Assembly: GCA_020351995.1 (NCBI GenBank)
Contig: CP070674.1
Coordinates: forward strand, 2,118,667 to 2,182,666
Direction: 5' to 3'
DNA from: Candidatus Zixiibacteriota bacterium
GTDB taxonomy: Bacteria > Zixibacteria > MSB-5A5 > GN15 > FEB-12
Length of the DNA: 64,000 nucleotides
The translations under genes and the position numbers were made by a program. The notes beneath the pieces are model-generated. The model had not been told where the DNA came from and made no database searches. It saw only the letters and a list, made by a program, of their open reading frames with translations. Of this stretch, positions 37,473 to 45,492 are shown piece after piece. Position 1 is the first letter of the stretch. The number at the start of each line of letters is the position of its first letter.

Positions 37473-38669
37473 ATGCATAAAAGAGTCCTGCTTGCCGAAG
37501 AGTCCGACACCGTTCGCGGGGCAGCTGAGTCAGCCCTCAGACAGAACGGGTTCGAAGTAATATCTGTTGTGTCGGGAGATAAAGCGCTTGAGGTTCTGGA
37601 ACTCTCGCGCCCGGATATGATCATAGTCGGGACTGATCTTGAGGGAAGAGGACGCAAGCCTCTATATGAGCACGTGCAGGAAAACGATCAGCTATCGGCG
37701 GTGCCGCTTCTGCTTCTGGCCGACGACCAACAGAAAGAGCTTCCCTTTCCCGATGAGGTGATTATAAGAAAACCCATCGAGCCAAAAGAGTTTATTGACA
37801 AAGTTAATAACCTCGCCGGCAAACCGGCACAGACCCGGAGTTCGAGTGACGGGCCTAATCCACTCAGCGACGCTACCCTTGAGGATGACCTGCTGGACGC
37901 GGCCCTTGGTCTGGACCAGATTGATGTGACCGAATCGGAAGTTATGGACAAGACTCAGGTACCGGAGAATCAGAAGAAGAGACAGTCAGGCGATGGCACT
38001 GATACCGACGACCTTACTGATTCGGGAAGAGTCGAATCGCTGTTGATACGCGATGAGCATGCTGAAATCACTCATGGGACACCGGAAACCCGTAAGGAGG
38101 ATCCGCAGTCATCGTCAGGCAAGCTTGAAATTCTCAATGACCAGTATGGTCTAATCGATAGACAGGCAGCCAATCTGGAGAACGACGACAAAGCCCATGA
38201 CTACAATTGGTTTATCAACGAGATGCAAAAAGACGCCTCCGGGTTCCCCGGAGGATCGTCCGACTCCAAAACACCCGCCGAGGAGCTGAACTTCTCGGAA
38301 CCGTCGTCGCTGGTCGACCCGGTAACACCCCCGCCCGAAGCGAAACAGTCGCGCTCGAACGACTCAGCTCAGAGTGGCGTCGATAAGTTTATCGATGAAT
38401 TCAAATCGGAAATTGAGAAGATTCGTTCCACTGAGCCTGAGAGTATCACTGTTGCCGAGGATGGGAAGGCCGGGAAAAGCGTGGGGACGCTTAGCTGGCA
38501 GGATTCGCTGGAGAAAATGACCCCGGAGCAGATAAATCTGTTCACACGCGAGTTTATTAATGAGCTGGCCGAGAAAATCGCCAAACTTATTGCCGCCAAG
38601 ATAGATGAAGAGAAATTACTTATCATGCTCAAGAGAGAAATTATCCAGAGCATTGAGAAGAATCAATAA
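37473..38669 (+). CDS. Pseudo-receiver domain protein with disordered middle
   Basis: 398 residues. The first ~115 are a CheY-like receiver fold: VLLAEESDTVRGAAESALRQNGFEV, RPDMIIVGTDL and the conserved lysine-proline IIRKPIEP. The position expected for the phosphate-accepting aspartate is glycine (PDMIIVG), so ordinary phosphorylation is unlikely. A long acidic, Ser/Asp-rich linker (about 120-330) leads to a conserved helical end (FTREFINELAEKIAKLIAAKI). It is probably an adaptor; co-transcription with the rhomboid gene and ccdA is plausible. Confidence 0.8.
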   Translation: MHKRVLLAEESDTVRGAAESALRQNGFEVISVVSGDKALEVLELSRPDMIIVGTDLEGRGRKPLYEHVQENDQLSAVPLLLLADDQQKELPFPDEVIIRKPIEPKEFIDKVNNLAGKPAQTRSSSDGPNPLSDATLEDDLLDAALGLDQIDVTESEVMDKTQVPENQKKRQSGDGTDTDDLTDSGRVESLLIRDEHAEITHGTPETRKEDPQSSSGKLEILNDQYGLIDRQAANLENDDKAHDYNWFINEMQKDASGFPGGSSDSKTPAEELNFSEPSSLVDPVTPPPEAKQSRSNDSAQSGVDKFIDEFKSEIEKIRSTEPESITVAEDGKAGKSVGTLSWQDSLEKMTPEQINLFTREFINELAEKIAKLIAAKIDEEKLLIMLKREIIQSIEKNQ

Positions 38670-38736
38670 TCGGCAAACTTTGCCCCCACACAGCTGTTTA
38701 ATGACCTGAGATCTTATCATAGGATGATAACAAGCG

Positions 38737-39483
38737 ATGTTGTTTGACCAGCCGACCGTCGAAATCCCAGCCGCAATATTAGCAGGGCTTTTGTCTTTTG
38801 TCTCACCTTGTGTTCTACCGCTGATCCCCGGATACCTGTCCTTTATATCGGGCGTGTCTATCGAGGAACTCAGCAGCCGGCAAAAAACTGGCTCCCAGTA
38901 CGGGAAGCTGGTGCTCAATACAGTCTTTTTCGTGTTGGGGTTTTCCCTGGTGTTTGTTTTGCTCGGTGCCGGCGCGACGAAGATTGGCCGGTTGCTTCAG
39001 GAAAATCTGGACATTTTTAACAAAGTGGCGGGAGCAGTGGTGTTCGTCTTCGGTCTGCATGTCGCCGGACTGTTGAAAATTAAGGCTTTGATGTATGAGA
39101 AGAGATTTCACGCCCGGCAGAAATCGATGGGGGTTTTTGGATCGATGGCTATCGGCATCGCCTTCGCCTTCGGATGGACCCCGTGTATTGGTCCCATTCT
39201 GGGTGCCATCCTCACCCTCGCCGCTCAACAGGGATCGATCAACCAGGGCATCGTTCTGTTGTTGTTCTATTCGGCCGGGTTGGGAATTCCATTCATCCTT
39301 ACGGCGCTGCTGTTCAATTATTTAATCGGGGCCTTCGGCTTCATCAAAAGACATTTCCGCGTCGTGGAAATTGTCTCCGGCGTTCTCTTGATGCTCGTCG
39401 GCGTGCTGATATTCTTCAATCTCCTGCAGCGAATCTCCGTCTTCATTCTGGAGAGTTTTCCGGCGCTTCAAAATATCGGATAA
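38737..39483 (+). CDS. ccdA: CcdA-type thiol-disulfide transporter
   Basis: 248 residues with six membrane helices. The two key cysteines are in FVSPCVLPLIPGY (helix 1) and FGWTPCIGPILG (helix 4), as in CcdA and the DsbD core. It moves reducing power from cytoplasmic thioredoxin across the membrane, usually for cytochrome c maturation or periplasmic thiol repair. A strong terminator follows. Confidence 0.94.
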   Translation: MLFDQPTVEIPAAILAGLLSFVSPCVLPLIPGYLSFISGVSIEELSSRQKTGSQYGKLVLNTVFFVLGFSLVFVLLGAGATKIGRLLQENLDIFNKVAGAVVFVFGLHVAGLLKIKALMYEKRFHARQKSMGVFGSMAIGIAFAFGWTPCIGPILGAILTLAAQQGSINQGIVLLLFYSAGLGIPFILTALLFNYLIGAFGFIKRHFRVVEIVSGVLLMLVGVLIFFNLLQRISVFILESFPALQNIG

Positions 39484-39512
39484 ATAGTGGATTTTTTGTC
39501 TTGCGTACCTTG

Positions 39513-39535
39513 ACCGCCCCTGTGGCGGTTTTTAT
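39513..39535 (+). terminator. Intrinsic terminator of ccdA
   Basis: Stem ACCGCC and GGCGGT with loop CCTGT, followed by TTTTTAT. Confidence 0.8.
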
Positions 39536-39572
39536 ATTGTCCCAAAACCAAACTGACAACCAGCAAGGTGAC

Positions 39573-40322
39573 ATGCACCAGAAGAAGAAAAGACATTCCG
39601 TTATCGCTATATGCATCCAGGAACCACAGGAAGACGGTTCTTCGATGGACTTCGGACCCATTCAGGGTGACAATCTGCGTTTTCTGCATCAGGCGTTTAT
39701 TACCGACACCATCGTAAATGCCAGTGCCATCGAAAACGCTGATATCAGGCTTTACTACATCGACCTGCCCGAACGGAAAAAGCTTGTGAAGATAGTCACG
39801 GATTATCTCGCCAACCGCCTTAAAGGGAAGAATGACGATTTCTTCAAGAGTCGATTCAAGAACATTGAGCTCGACAGAGAGCGATGGGGAATACGCATAG
39901 AAAAAGTCTTCCAGGACTGCTTCAAGCAGGGCTATAAACATGTACTGGTAATCGGCAGTCGCACACCAACCGTCAAAGCCAGGATGTTCGATTCGGCCCT
40001 GAAAATGCTGACGAAATCGGATGCCGTCTTCGGCCCGACTCCGGAAGGCCGTTACTATGTAATCGGTATGTCCGGTTCCTATAAGATCAATCTCTCGGAA
40101 TTCGACTGGAAATCGCCGGCCATCTACTCCGAGGTGGCCGATGCTTTCTCACAGAAGAGCCTGGCCTGGTCAGAGCTCGAAATCTGGTACTGCGTCGAGA
40201 ATACCGAAGAGATCGAGATGATGATTCGCGATATCAATCAGTTCCGGTTCGAAGGCGACGAACAGACCGCCCGTGAAACCGAAAAGGTCCTGGAAAGAAT
40301 TCTCGCTCGACTGGAGCCCTGA
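39573..40322 (+). CDS. DUF2064-like glycosyltransferase-fold protein
   Basis: 249 residues from the ATG at 39573; an open frame extending upstream to 39174 only shadows ccdA in another frame. The GT-A-like core shows HVLVIGSRTPTV, SDAVFGPTPEGRYYVIGMSG and a helical C-terminus, matching the TIGR04282/DUF2064 family, which resembles nucleotidyl- and glycosyl-transferases but has no firm reaction. The usual DxD-like site appears as GSRTPT here, so activity is uncertain. The stop codon directly abuts the TTG start of the next gene. Confidence 0.75.
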   Translation: MHQKKKRHSVIAICIQEPQEDGSSMDFGPIQGDNLRFLHQAFITDTIVNASAIENADIRLYYIDLPERKKLVKIVTDYLANRLKGKNDDFFKSRFKNIELDRERWGIRIEKVFQDCFKQGYKHVLVIGSRTPTVKARMFDSALKMLTKSDAVFGPTPEGRYYVIGMSGSYKINLSEFDWKSPAIYSEVADAFSQKSLAWSELEIWYCVENTEEIEMMIRDINQFRFEGDEQTARETEKVLERILARLEP

Positions 40323-41057
40323 TTGCAACGGCAACTTCAAAAACTAAACTCCATACAAATCAAAGAAATGGTGCCGGCGGAAATCGACACCGTTCTTCTC
40401 CCCGTGGGCACGGTCGAGGCTCATGGATCGGCCTGCCTGGGGACCGATAACCTGATTCCGGAAGCTATCGCCGAAAGTATCGCCGGGCGACTGAACGCCC
40501 TTATCGCGCCGACCATCAGTTACGGTATCACCAAATCACTTTATCGTTATCCCGGCGGCTTCACAATCAAGCCCGAGACTTTCAGACTGTATATCAGGGA
40601 CGTGCTCGATTCTCTGGCGAATTCATCGTTCAAAAACGTCTTCATTCTCAACGGTCACGGCGGCAACAATACCGATCTGAAAACTCTGGCCTATGAGTTC
40701 CACCGTGATCGAAAAGTGAACATCGCCGTGCTTCACTGGTGGCAGTTGTGTGCCGACATGACCCGTGAATTCTTCGGCCACGTCGGCGGTCACGCCGGAA
40801 CCGATGAAACCGCCATGGTTCAGGCCATCGACCCCGAGCAGGCCTATGAACAGATGCACGATGACGATCTGGCCTACTATTTCCGGCCGGGGGCCGATGT
40901 TTACCCGGTGCCGGGAACCATACTGCTGTACCAGGAAGGCGAAGGCTTACCCAATTTCGACCTCGAAAGAGCCCGTCAGTACCGGGAAAAAGTTTTTCAG
41001 TGCGTTGGCGAATTCGCCGAATCTGTGCTTGCACGCTGGCGCAAGTTTGACCTCTGA
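40323..41057 (+). CDS. Creatininase-family amidohydrolase
   Basis: 244 residues from a TTG placed directly after the upstream stop, implying coupling. Metal-binding motifs of the family are LLPVGTVEAHG, GTDNLIPE, LNGHGGNNTD and the acidic GTDETAM. Relatives hydrolyse cyclic or open amides (creatinine, formamidopyrimidine intermediates, mycofactocin peptide in MftE). The substrate here is unknown. A long hairpin terminator follows. Confidence 0.9.
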   Translation: MQRQLQKLNSIQIKEMVPAEIDTVLLPVGTVEAHGSACLGTDNLIPEAIAESIAGRLNALIAPTISYGITKSLYRYPGGFTIKPETFRLYIRDVLDSLANSSFKNVFILNGHGGNNTDLKTLAYEFHRDRKVNIAVLHWWQLCADMTREFFGHVGGHAGTDETAMVQAIDPEQAYEQMHDDDLAYYFRPGADVYPVPGTILLYQEGEGLPNFDLERARQYREKVFQCVGEFAESVLARWRKFDL

Positions 41058-41110
41058 TATTCTGCCGGAAATTACACAGCCATCATCGCTAAAAACCAAT
41101 CCTCTTACCG

Positions 41111-41155
41111 CCGATAGATAAAGAAAGGTATTTTTCTTTGTTATCTCGGCTTTTC
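41111..41155 (+). terminator. Long AT-rich terminator after the creatininase gene
   Basis: CCGA, AGATAA and GAAA pair with TTTC, TTATCT and CGG around a short loop, with small bulges, and TTTT follows. Confidence 0.6.
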
Positions 41156-41191
41156 AGCAGATGACTTATCCAGTAGTTGGAGGATATTACC

Positions 41192-41821
41192 ATGCAGGCG
41201 GTAAGCAGCCAAACACAAACGGGGCAACATCCGATGCGCCGATACATCGCCACGCAACTTCAGGGCGGCGCCGATCGGGAAGTCATTGTCGCGGAACTCG
41301 GCAAATCCGGAATCGATGAACAGACCGCGAGGAAGCTGGTGGAAGACGTTTATCAGGAAACACTCAACGGTCCCATAAAGCTCTCAGAGTCGGCACCATC
41401 AATTCAGCCGGCCATTTTAGGTGGCCTGGCGGCGTCAATCATCGCCGGCGCCGTCTGGGGCGGTGTGGCCCTGCTCACCGGATGGGAACTGGGGTTGATG
41501 GCCTGGTTTGTTGGAGCAGTGGTTGGATACGCCGTGCTCCTGTTCTCCAAAGGTGAGACCAGTTCCACTCACCAGTTGATCGCGGTGGGCTATTCCATCG
41601 TCGGCATCCTTATCGGAAGGTATGTCACTTTTTATGTCATCCTCAAAGAGTTCGTGACACAGGAACTGGGTCCTGAAACGGCCGCCGGCATGTCGATCTT
41701 TTCGCTACAGCTGTTCGGCGAATTCCTTGGTGGCATGGGCGAATTCCTTGGTCTGTGGGATCTTCTCTGGATGGCTTTCGCCTGTATCACGGCCTGGAAA
41801 CTCACCGGCAACCGAGGTTGA
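41192..41821 (+). CDS. Membrane protein with four predicted helices
   Basis: 209 residues from the ATG at 41192, preceded by TTGGAGGA. The cytoplasmic N-terminus (about 15-60) is a small helical module (YIATQLQGGADREVIVAELGKSGIDEQTARKLV split here for length) that looks like a UBA- or SHOCT-type helix pair. Four membrane helices follow from about residue 70. Near the end the sequence FGEFLGGMGEFLG reflects a 15-base direct repeat in the DNA. No function is recognised. Confidence 0.75.
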   Translation: MQAVSSQTQTGQHPMRRYIATQLQGGADREVIVAELGKSGIDEQTARKLVEDVYQETLNGPIKLSESAPSIQPAILGGLAASIIAGAVWGGVALLTGWELGLMAWFVGAVVGYAVLLFSKGETSSTHQLIAVGYSIVGILIGRYVTFYVILKEFVTQELGPETAAGMSIFSLQLFGEFLGGMGEFLGLWDLLWMAFACITAWKLTGNRG

Positions 41822-41897
41822 TTCAACCCTCCCCGGTTTAAATATCTGGAGTTTGCGACCCACACGCGTGGCCAATCTGTTACGGTGGGCCAGCATT

Positions 41898-42146
41898 ATG
41901 TTTTGGCGTTGGTTCATAACTGCTCTGCTGATTATTCTGGGTTTACTGTACTTGAATGCAGCCTTCAGTTATTTTTGGGCAGCGGGAGTATCATCGGTCG
42001 CGGATCGCGAGCCCTATCTCAGGTACGCTTACGTCGATTTGGCTCTCACCATTCTATTTCTTATAAGTGCCGCGGTAATGCTTGTTAAGAACATTCGGCG
42101 TTTGAGGAAAACGGAAGATCGACCAACCCACAATAACGAAGATTAG
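41898..42146 (+). CDS. Small two-helix membrane protein
   Basis: 82 residues from the ATG at 41898; the open frame continues upstream through the previous gene's 3' end but that part looks non-coding. Two hydrophobic helices (about 5-28 and 45-63) flank a short loop with conserved-looking tyrosines, and the tail is basic then hydrophilic. No family recognised. It converges on the outer-membrane protein gene with 8 bases between stops. Confidence 0.55.
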   Translation: MFWRWFITALLIILGLLYLNAAFSYFWAAGVSSVADREPYLRYAYVDLALTILFLISAAVMLVKNIRRLRKTEDRPTHNNED

Positions 42147-42154
42147 CCGACAAA

Positions 42155-42964
42155 TCAAAACTTCTCTATATACGTAATGCTAATCTCGCGCGTGACAGTG
42201 GTGGACTCGCGACGGTTCTGCAGCAGATCCTTCACATGAAACTCAAGCTCGAGATTCTTCGTGAACAGCCACTTGACTCCCATATTCAAATAGCCCCGAC
42301 CCTTACCGCCAAAGATATTCGGCTCATTGTTGGGTCGTGAGGAAGCATCATCATTCAGCCCCACGTCATATTCCATCAACAGGGCCAGGTTGTACTTGAA
42401 GGTCGCGTCGAGACCCAGGAAGAAGTTGAAATCGTCATCGCCGTCAAAGTCCTTTTCCAGCGAATAATTGCTGCCCAGGTGCCAGCCCGCCGTCCAGTTG
42501 TAAAAATAGAAACTCCGGCTGACCACCACATAGAACCCACGTGACTTGAACGTGTAACGGTCATATTCGTCGTTCCACGCCCCGAATCCCTGTGAGCAAA
42601 ATCCGACTGTGACCGCGGGGAAATACTCCAGTTCGTCGATGACCCGAAACTTCACCTGGAATTCAATACTCGGGTTCCAGTTGGGGTCGGTGTTGGAAAT
42701 GATATCCTCACCGCCATACGAAATACCAAGAGTCAGGCGATTGGACAGGCCGATGTTGGTTGCTCCAATGGCTCCGCCGTTAGGGAAAATGCGAACACCG
42801 ATGTCGAAAAAGCCTCGTGGGAAAGTCCCGGCGGTCGGTACGTCGACCAGCCATCGCGGGGGTACGTCGTACAGGTTGGCGGAAAATTCTTCCTGGGCTC
42901 GCGGGCGGGAGCACAAACCGGCAAGCATCGCGAAGGTAACGAACAGTATATATTTCTTTTTCAT
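42155..42964 (-). CDS. Predicted outer-membrane beta-barrel protein
   Basis: 269 residues with a signal peptide (cleaved near PRAQ). The mature protein is a series of amphipathic strands with alternating aromatic residues (RLTLGISYGGEDI, GFYVVVSRSFYFYNWTAGW, NLALLMEYDVGLND, ELEFHVKDLL) and ends in phenylalanine (ISITYIEKF), as expected for a Bam-inserted barrel. Its role (porin, assembly or adhesion) cannot be told. It is transcribed alone on the minus strand. Confidence 0.78.
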   Translation of the reverse strand: MKKKYILFVTFAMLAGLCSRPRAQEEFSANLYDVPPRWLVDVPTAGTFPRGFFDIGVRIFPNGGAIGATNIGLSNRLTLGISYGGEDIISNTDPNWNPSIEFQVKFRVIDELEYFPAVTVGFCSQGFGAWNDEYDRYTFKSRGFYVVVSRSFYFYNWTAGWHLGSNYSLEKDFDGDDDFNFFLGLDATFKYNLALLMEYDVGLNDDASSRPNNEPNIFGGKGRGYLNMGVKWLFTKNLELEFHVKDLLQNRRESTTVTREISITYIEKF

Positions 42965-43060
42965 AATATGTTTCCTGTCTGCCTCGTGACAACTAGTTAC
43001 ATCAACTATGTTGAAATTATAGGGGAGCTAAAAAGGGCAAGTCAATTTAAAACAGTTGAC

Positions 43061-43930
43061 TTATTCGAAGCCGGTCATGCGCCTGAAATGATGGGAAAAG
43101 GCCTCGGTGACGGGACCGGTGCTGATCCGGTGAGTCTCCCGACGGATCTTAATGCTCCCCACCCCGACCACAAGTTTCAGCGAGCTTGAAATGAAAACCT
43201 CATCGGCATTGAGTAGCGTGTTCAGGGTGCCGTTCTTTTCGGTGACATCGAAACCGAGCCGCTTCGATTCTCTCAGCACAATTTTCCGTGTGACACCTTC
43301 GAGACATCCCGAGCCGATCGGTGGAGTGAATACGTGACCCTTTTTTACCCAGTAGATATTCGCCGAGGTAACCTCGGCCACCTGGTGGCTCTCGTTGAGC
43401 AGCAAAGCGTCATCGCACCCAACTGCCTTCGCCTGTTTCAGGGCGGCGGCATGTATGGCGTAGGAGAGTGTCTTGATAATACGGAAGACTGATTTCTGGT
43501 CGACGCGAAATTCGGAGACATGAAGTTTGAATGGCTCCTCCGGCAATTCATGCGGCGAAACGATAAGAACCACCTGCGGTTTTCCGGGTAAGCCGACCCA
43601 GCGGGCTGATTCGCCGCTGGTGACGGTGAGGCGTAATTTCTTTACTTCGTCCGGATGAGCCCTGAGCGCGCTTTTCATCCATTTGCGGAGAGCTTCTTTC
43701 TTGGCGGGGATATCAAGGTTGATGACTTTGGCGCCACGGTAGAGACGCCTGAGATGTTCTTCGGCGAAGATGGCGTGATCATCTTTGGCCAGAAAGGTCT
43801 CGAACAGACCCTCGGCGTAGAGCAGGGAGTTATCAAAAACTGATATTTTGTCCTGACCTCGTCTGACGATACGGCCATTGACCGATGTAATGGTCTTTAG
43901 AGGTTTGTTGATTTCAGCGGCTTTTGCCAT
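43061..43930 (-). CDS. Class IV PLP-dependent aminotransferase
   Basis: 289 residues of the IlvE/PabC fold. The PLP lysine is in IKTLSYAIH; QVAEVTSANIYWV and GCLEGVTRKIVL are the glutamate and phosphate-binding motifs of this class. Members include branched-chain aminotransferase, D-alanine transaminase and aminodeoxychorismate lyase. The length and lack of the longer BCAT insert favour aminodeoxychorismate lyase or D-amino acid transaminase, but I cannot separate these. Confidence 0.87.
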   Translation of the reverse strand: MAKAAEINKPLKTITSVNGRIVRRGQDKISVFDNSLLYAEGLFETFLAKDDHAIFAEEHLRRLYRGAKVINLDIPAKKEALRKWMKSALRAHPDEVKKLRLTVTSGESARWVGLPGKPQVVLIVSPHELPEEPFKLHVSEFRVDQKSVFRIIKTLSYAIHAAALKQAKAVGCDDALLLNESHQVAEVTSANIYWVKKGHVFTPPIGSGCLEGVTRKIVLRESKRLGFDVTEKNGTLNTLLNADEVFISSSLKLVVGVGSIKIRRETHRISTGPVTEAFSHHFRRMTGFE

Positions 43931-44236
43931 TTGAGACTCGCTTGAGCGAGATTCATTATAAGACGGTGAAGCAGTGCTGTCAGCCAGTTTTTTCCTTTCC
44001 CGTGTGTTTTGATATGTGTATTTGCGCCAATAAGTTAGCGTGGCGTTTGCGAAGCGGGGGGTTAATCACCGCATTTTTGGGTCAGGGGGGTACAAAAAAG
44101 CCATTGACGGCCCGACAATAATCGTTAAATTATTATATATCAAGGCAATAGGCCAGAATGAAAGCCGGGTTATTTTGGAACTCGGGGCCGATTTGTGGGT
44201 ATTAAATAATAGACGGACCAAGACACAGGTGTACCT
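43931..44236. other. 306-base divergent region before the sigma operon
   Basis: No gene seen. It contains a candidate promoter TTGACG (44104-44109), 16 bases, TAAATT (44126-44131), about 105 bases before the sigma factor start; an AT-rich stretch follows it. Confidence 0.4.
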
Positions 44237-44839
44237 ATGGTGAAGGAAACGGAAAAAGACATCGATTTCACCCTGATAAGAGCGGTACAGAACGGCGACA
44301 TGGTTGCTTTCAACAGTTTGGTCGATAGATATAAAGACCGTCTGATGAACGTGATCGGCCGCATGTTGTCATCGGCCGAAGAAGCCCAGGACATAGTCCA
44401 GGAGACTTTCGTTCGGGTTTACCAGCACCGGCAGTCGTTCAATTTTCAGCACTGCTTTTCAACCTGGATTTACACGATTGCCCTGAACCTGGCCCGAAAT
44501 GAATTGCGAAAGAGAAAGAAGTTCAAGTTTTACGAGATAACGGAAATGAAAGGGAACGAAGCCGATCTGGCGGTGGAGATGAAGCTCCCCAGCCGTCTGC
44601 CCGAGGCCTTGAGCGCCGCTATCAAGGAGCTTCCCGAGAAATACCGCGTGGCCTTTATGCTGCGGGATATTCAGGAGCTTCCCTATGAAGAGGTGGCCAA
44701 GATACTCGGTGTTCCCCTGGGGACGGTCAAGTCCCGCGTGAATAGAGCTCGGATGATGTTACGTGATAAATTGCAACCTAAACTGGAGGGCTACAATGCG
44801 CTGTCGAAGAGTGCGCTCTTACCTGTCAGCTTACTCTAA
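44237..44839 (+). CDS. ECF-type RNA polymerase sigma factor
   Basis: 200 residues. Region 2 (about 22-90) shows FNSLVDRYKDRLMNVIGRML, EEAQDIVQETFVRVYQ and FSTWIYTIALNLARNELRKRKK. Region 4 (about 125-185) has IKELPEKYRVAFMLRDIQELPYEEVAKILGVPLGTVKSRVNRAR, quoted here as two adjoining parts of the classic sigma-70 region 4. Such factors redirect polymerase to stress promoters. The anti-sigma gene begins 44 bases before this gene ends. Confidence 0.95.
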   Translation: MVKETEKDIDFTLIRAVQNGDMVAFNSLVDRYKDRLMNVIGRMLSSAEEAQDIVQETFVRVYQHRQSFNFQHCFSTWIYTIALNLARNELRKRKKFKFYEITEMKGNEADLAVEMKLPSRLPEALSAAIKELPEKYRVAFMLRDIQELPYEEVAKILGVPLGTVKSRVNRARMMLRDKLQPKLEGYNALSKSALLPVSLL

Positions 44840-45491
44840 TGATGAGTTGGTCGATCGTGACAGGTTAGCGGTAAGCGAGCACCTTTCGACGTGTTCAGCT
44901 TGTCGCAAAGAGGCAGCCATATACAAGTCGATAATTGAATCGCGGCCGGAGGCAAATGAGCTGAAGGTCTCAGACGATTTTAACGTGAAACTCCTTAACC
45001 GAATTGCTCAGGAGCGATTTGCGGAAACACGCACTAAAGCACATTTGCCAAGGACCGCGCCAAGAATTGTCTGGGGACGAGCCGTACCGGCCTTTGTTAC
45101 GGCTTGCCTGGTGCTTCTGGTGTCGGTTTCCGTATTTTCGCCACGGCTGGAAGAGGACACCGATCTGGTTGATTTAAGCTCCGCAGTGCTTAATGACGAC
45201 TATCGTACCGTTCAGCCAACAGCGAACCCCAATATGACCGCCAAACTGGATCACAGTTGGTCCTTAAATGACCAGCTGGCCCGACTGGACAGGGTGAGTA
45301 ATATTTCAGACCGGATAACCCAGATGAGCGGTTATGACTGGGACGTTTACTCCTCTGGAATGAAACTCACGGCGTCCTACGCCGGTCAGCGCGTGCCCTA
45401 TGTAGCGGATTATTTCCGCGTACGTCCGGTCGTGCGCGTTTATGGAGTTCCCGAGGCAGCATCAGTTAAGGAGGTCACAAGGGTATATTAG
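44796..45491 (+). CDS. Anti-sigma factor with zinc-finger motif
   Basis: 231 residues from the ATG at 44796, which follows CTGGAGGG; the frame overlaps the sigma gene by 44 bases. The N-terminal ~60 residues form the ZAS domain with HLSTCSACRK (HxxxCxxC), which binds and blocks the sigma factor. One membrane helix lies near 90-110 (AVPAFVTACLVLLVSVSVF). The periplasmic part has no domain I recognise. It should release the sigma factor after an envelope signal. Confidence 0.92.
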   Translation: MRCRRVRSYLSAYSNDELVDRDRLAVSEHLSTCSACRKEAAIYKSIIESRPEANELKVSDDFNVKLLNRIAQERFAETRTKAHLPRTAPRIVWGRAVPAFVTACLVLLVSVSVFSPRLEEDTDLVDLSSAVLNDDYRTVQPTANPNMTAKLDHSWSLNDQLARLDRVSNISDRITQMSGYDWDVYSSGMKLTASYAGQRVPYVADYFRVRPVVRVYGVPEAASVKEVTRVY

Positions 45492-45492
45492 A

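Noticed and set aside
39174-39572. N-terminal extension of the DUF2064-like gene
   Set aside because: It is ccdA read in another frame plus a terminator; the ATG at 39573 starts the conserved part.
41727-41897. N-terminal extension of the two-helix protein
   Set aside because: It shadows the end of the previous membrane-protein gene and lacks coding character; the ATG at 41898 starts directly at a membrane helix.
45442-45492. Earlier ATG for the pseudo-HtrA gene
   Set aside because: It lies inside the anti-sigma gene and would put a hydrophilic stretch before the signal peptide.
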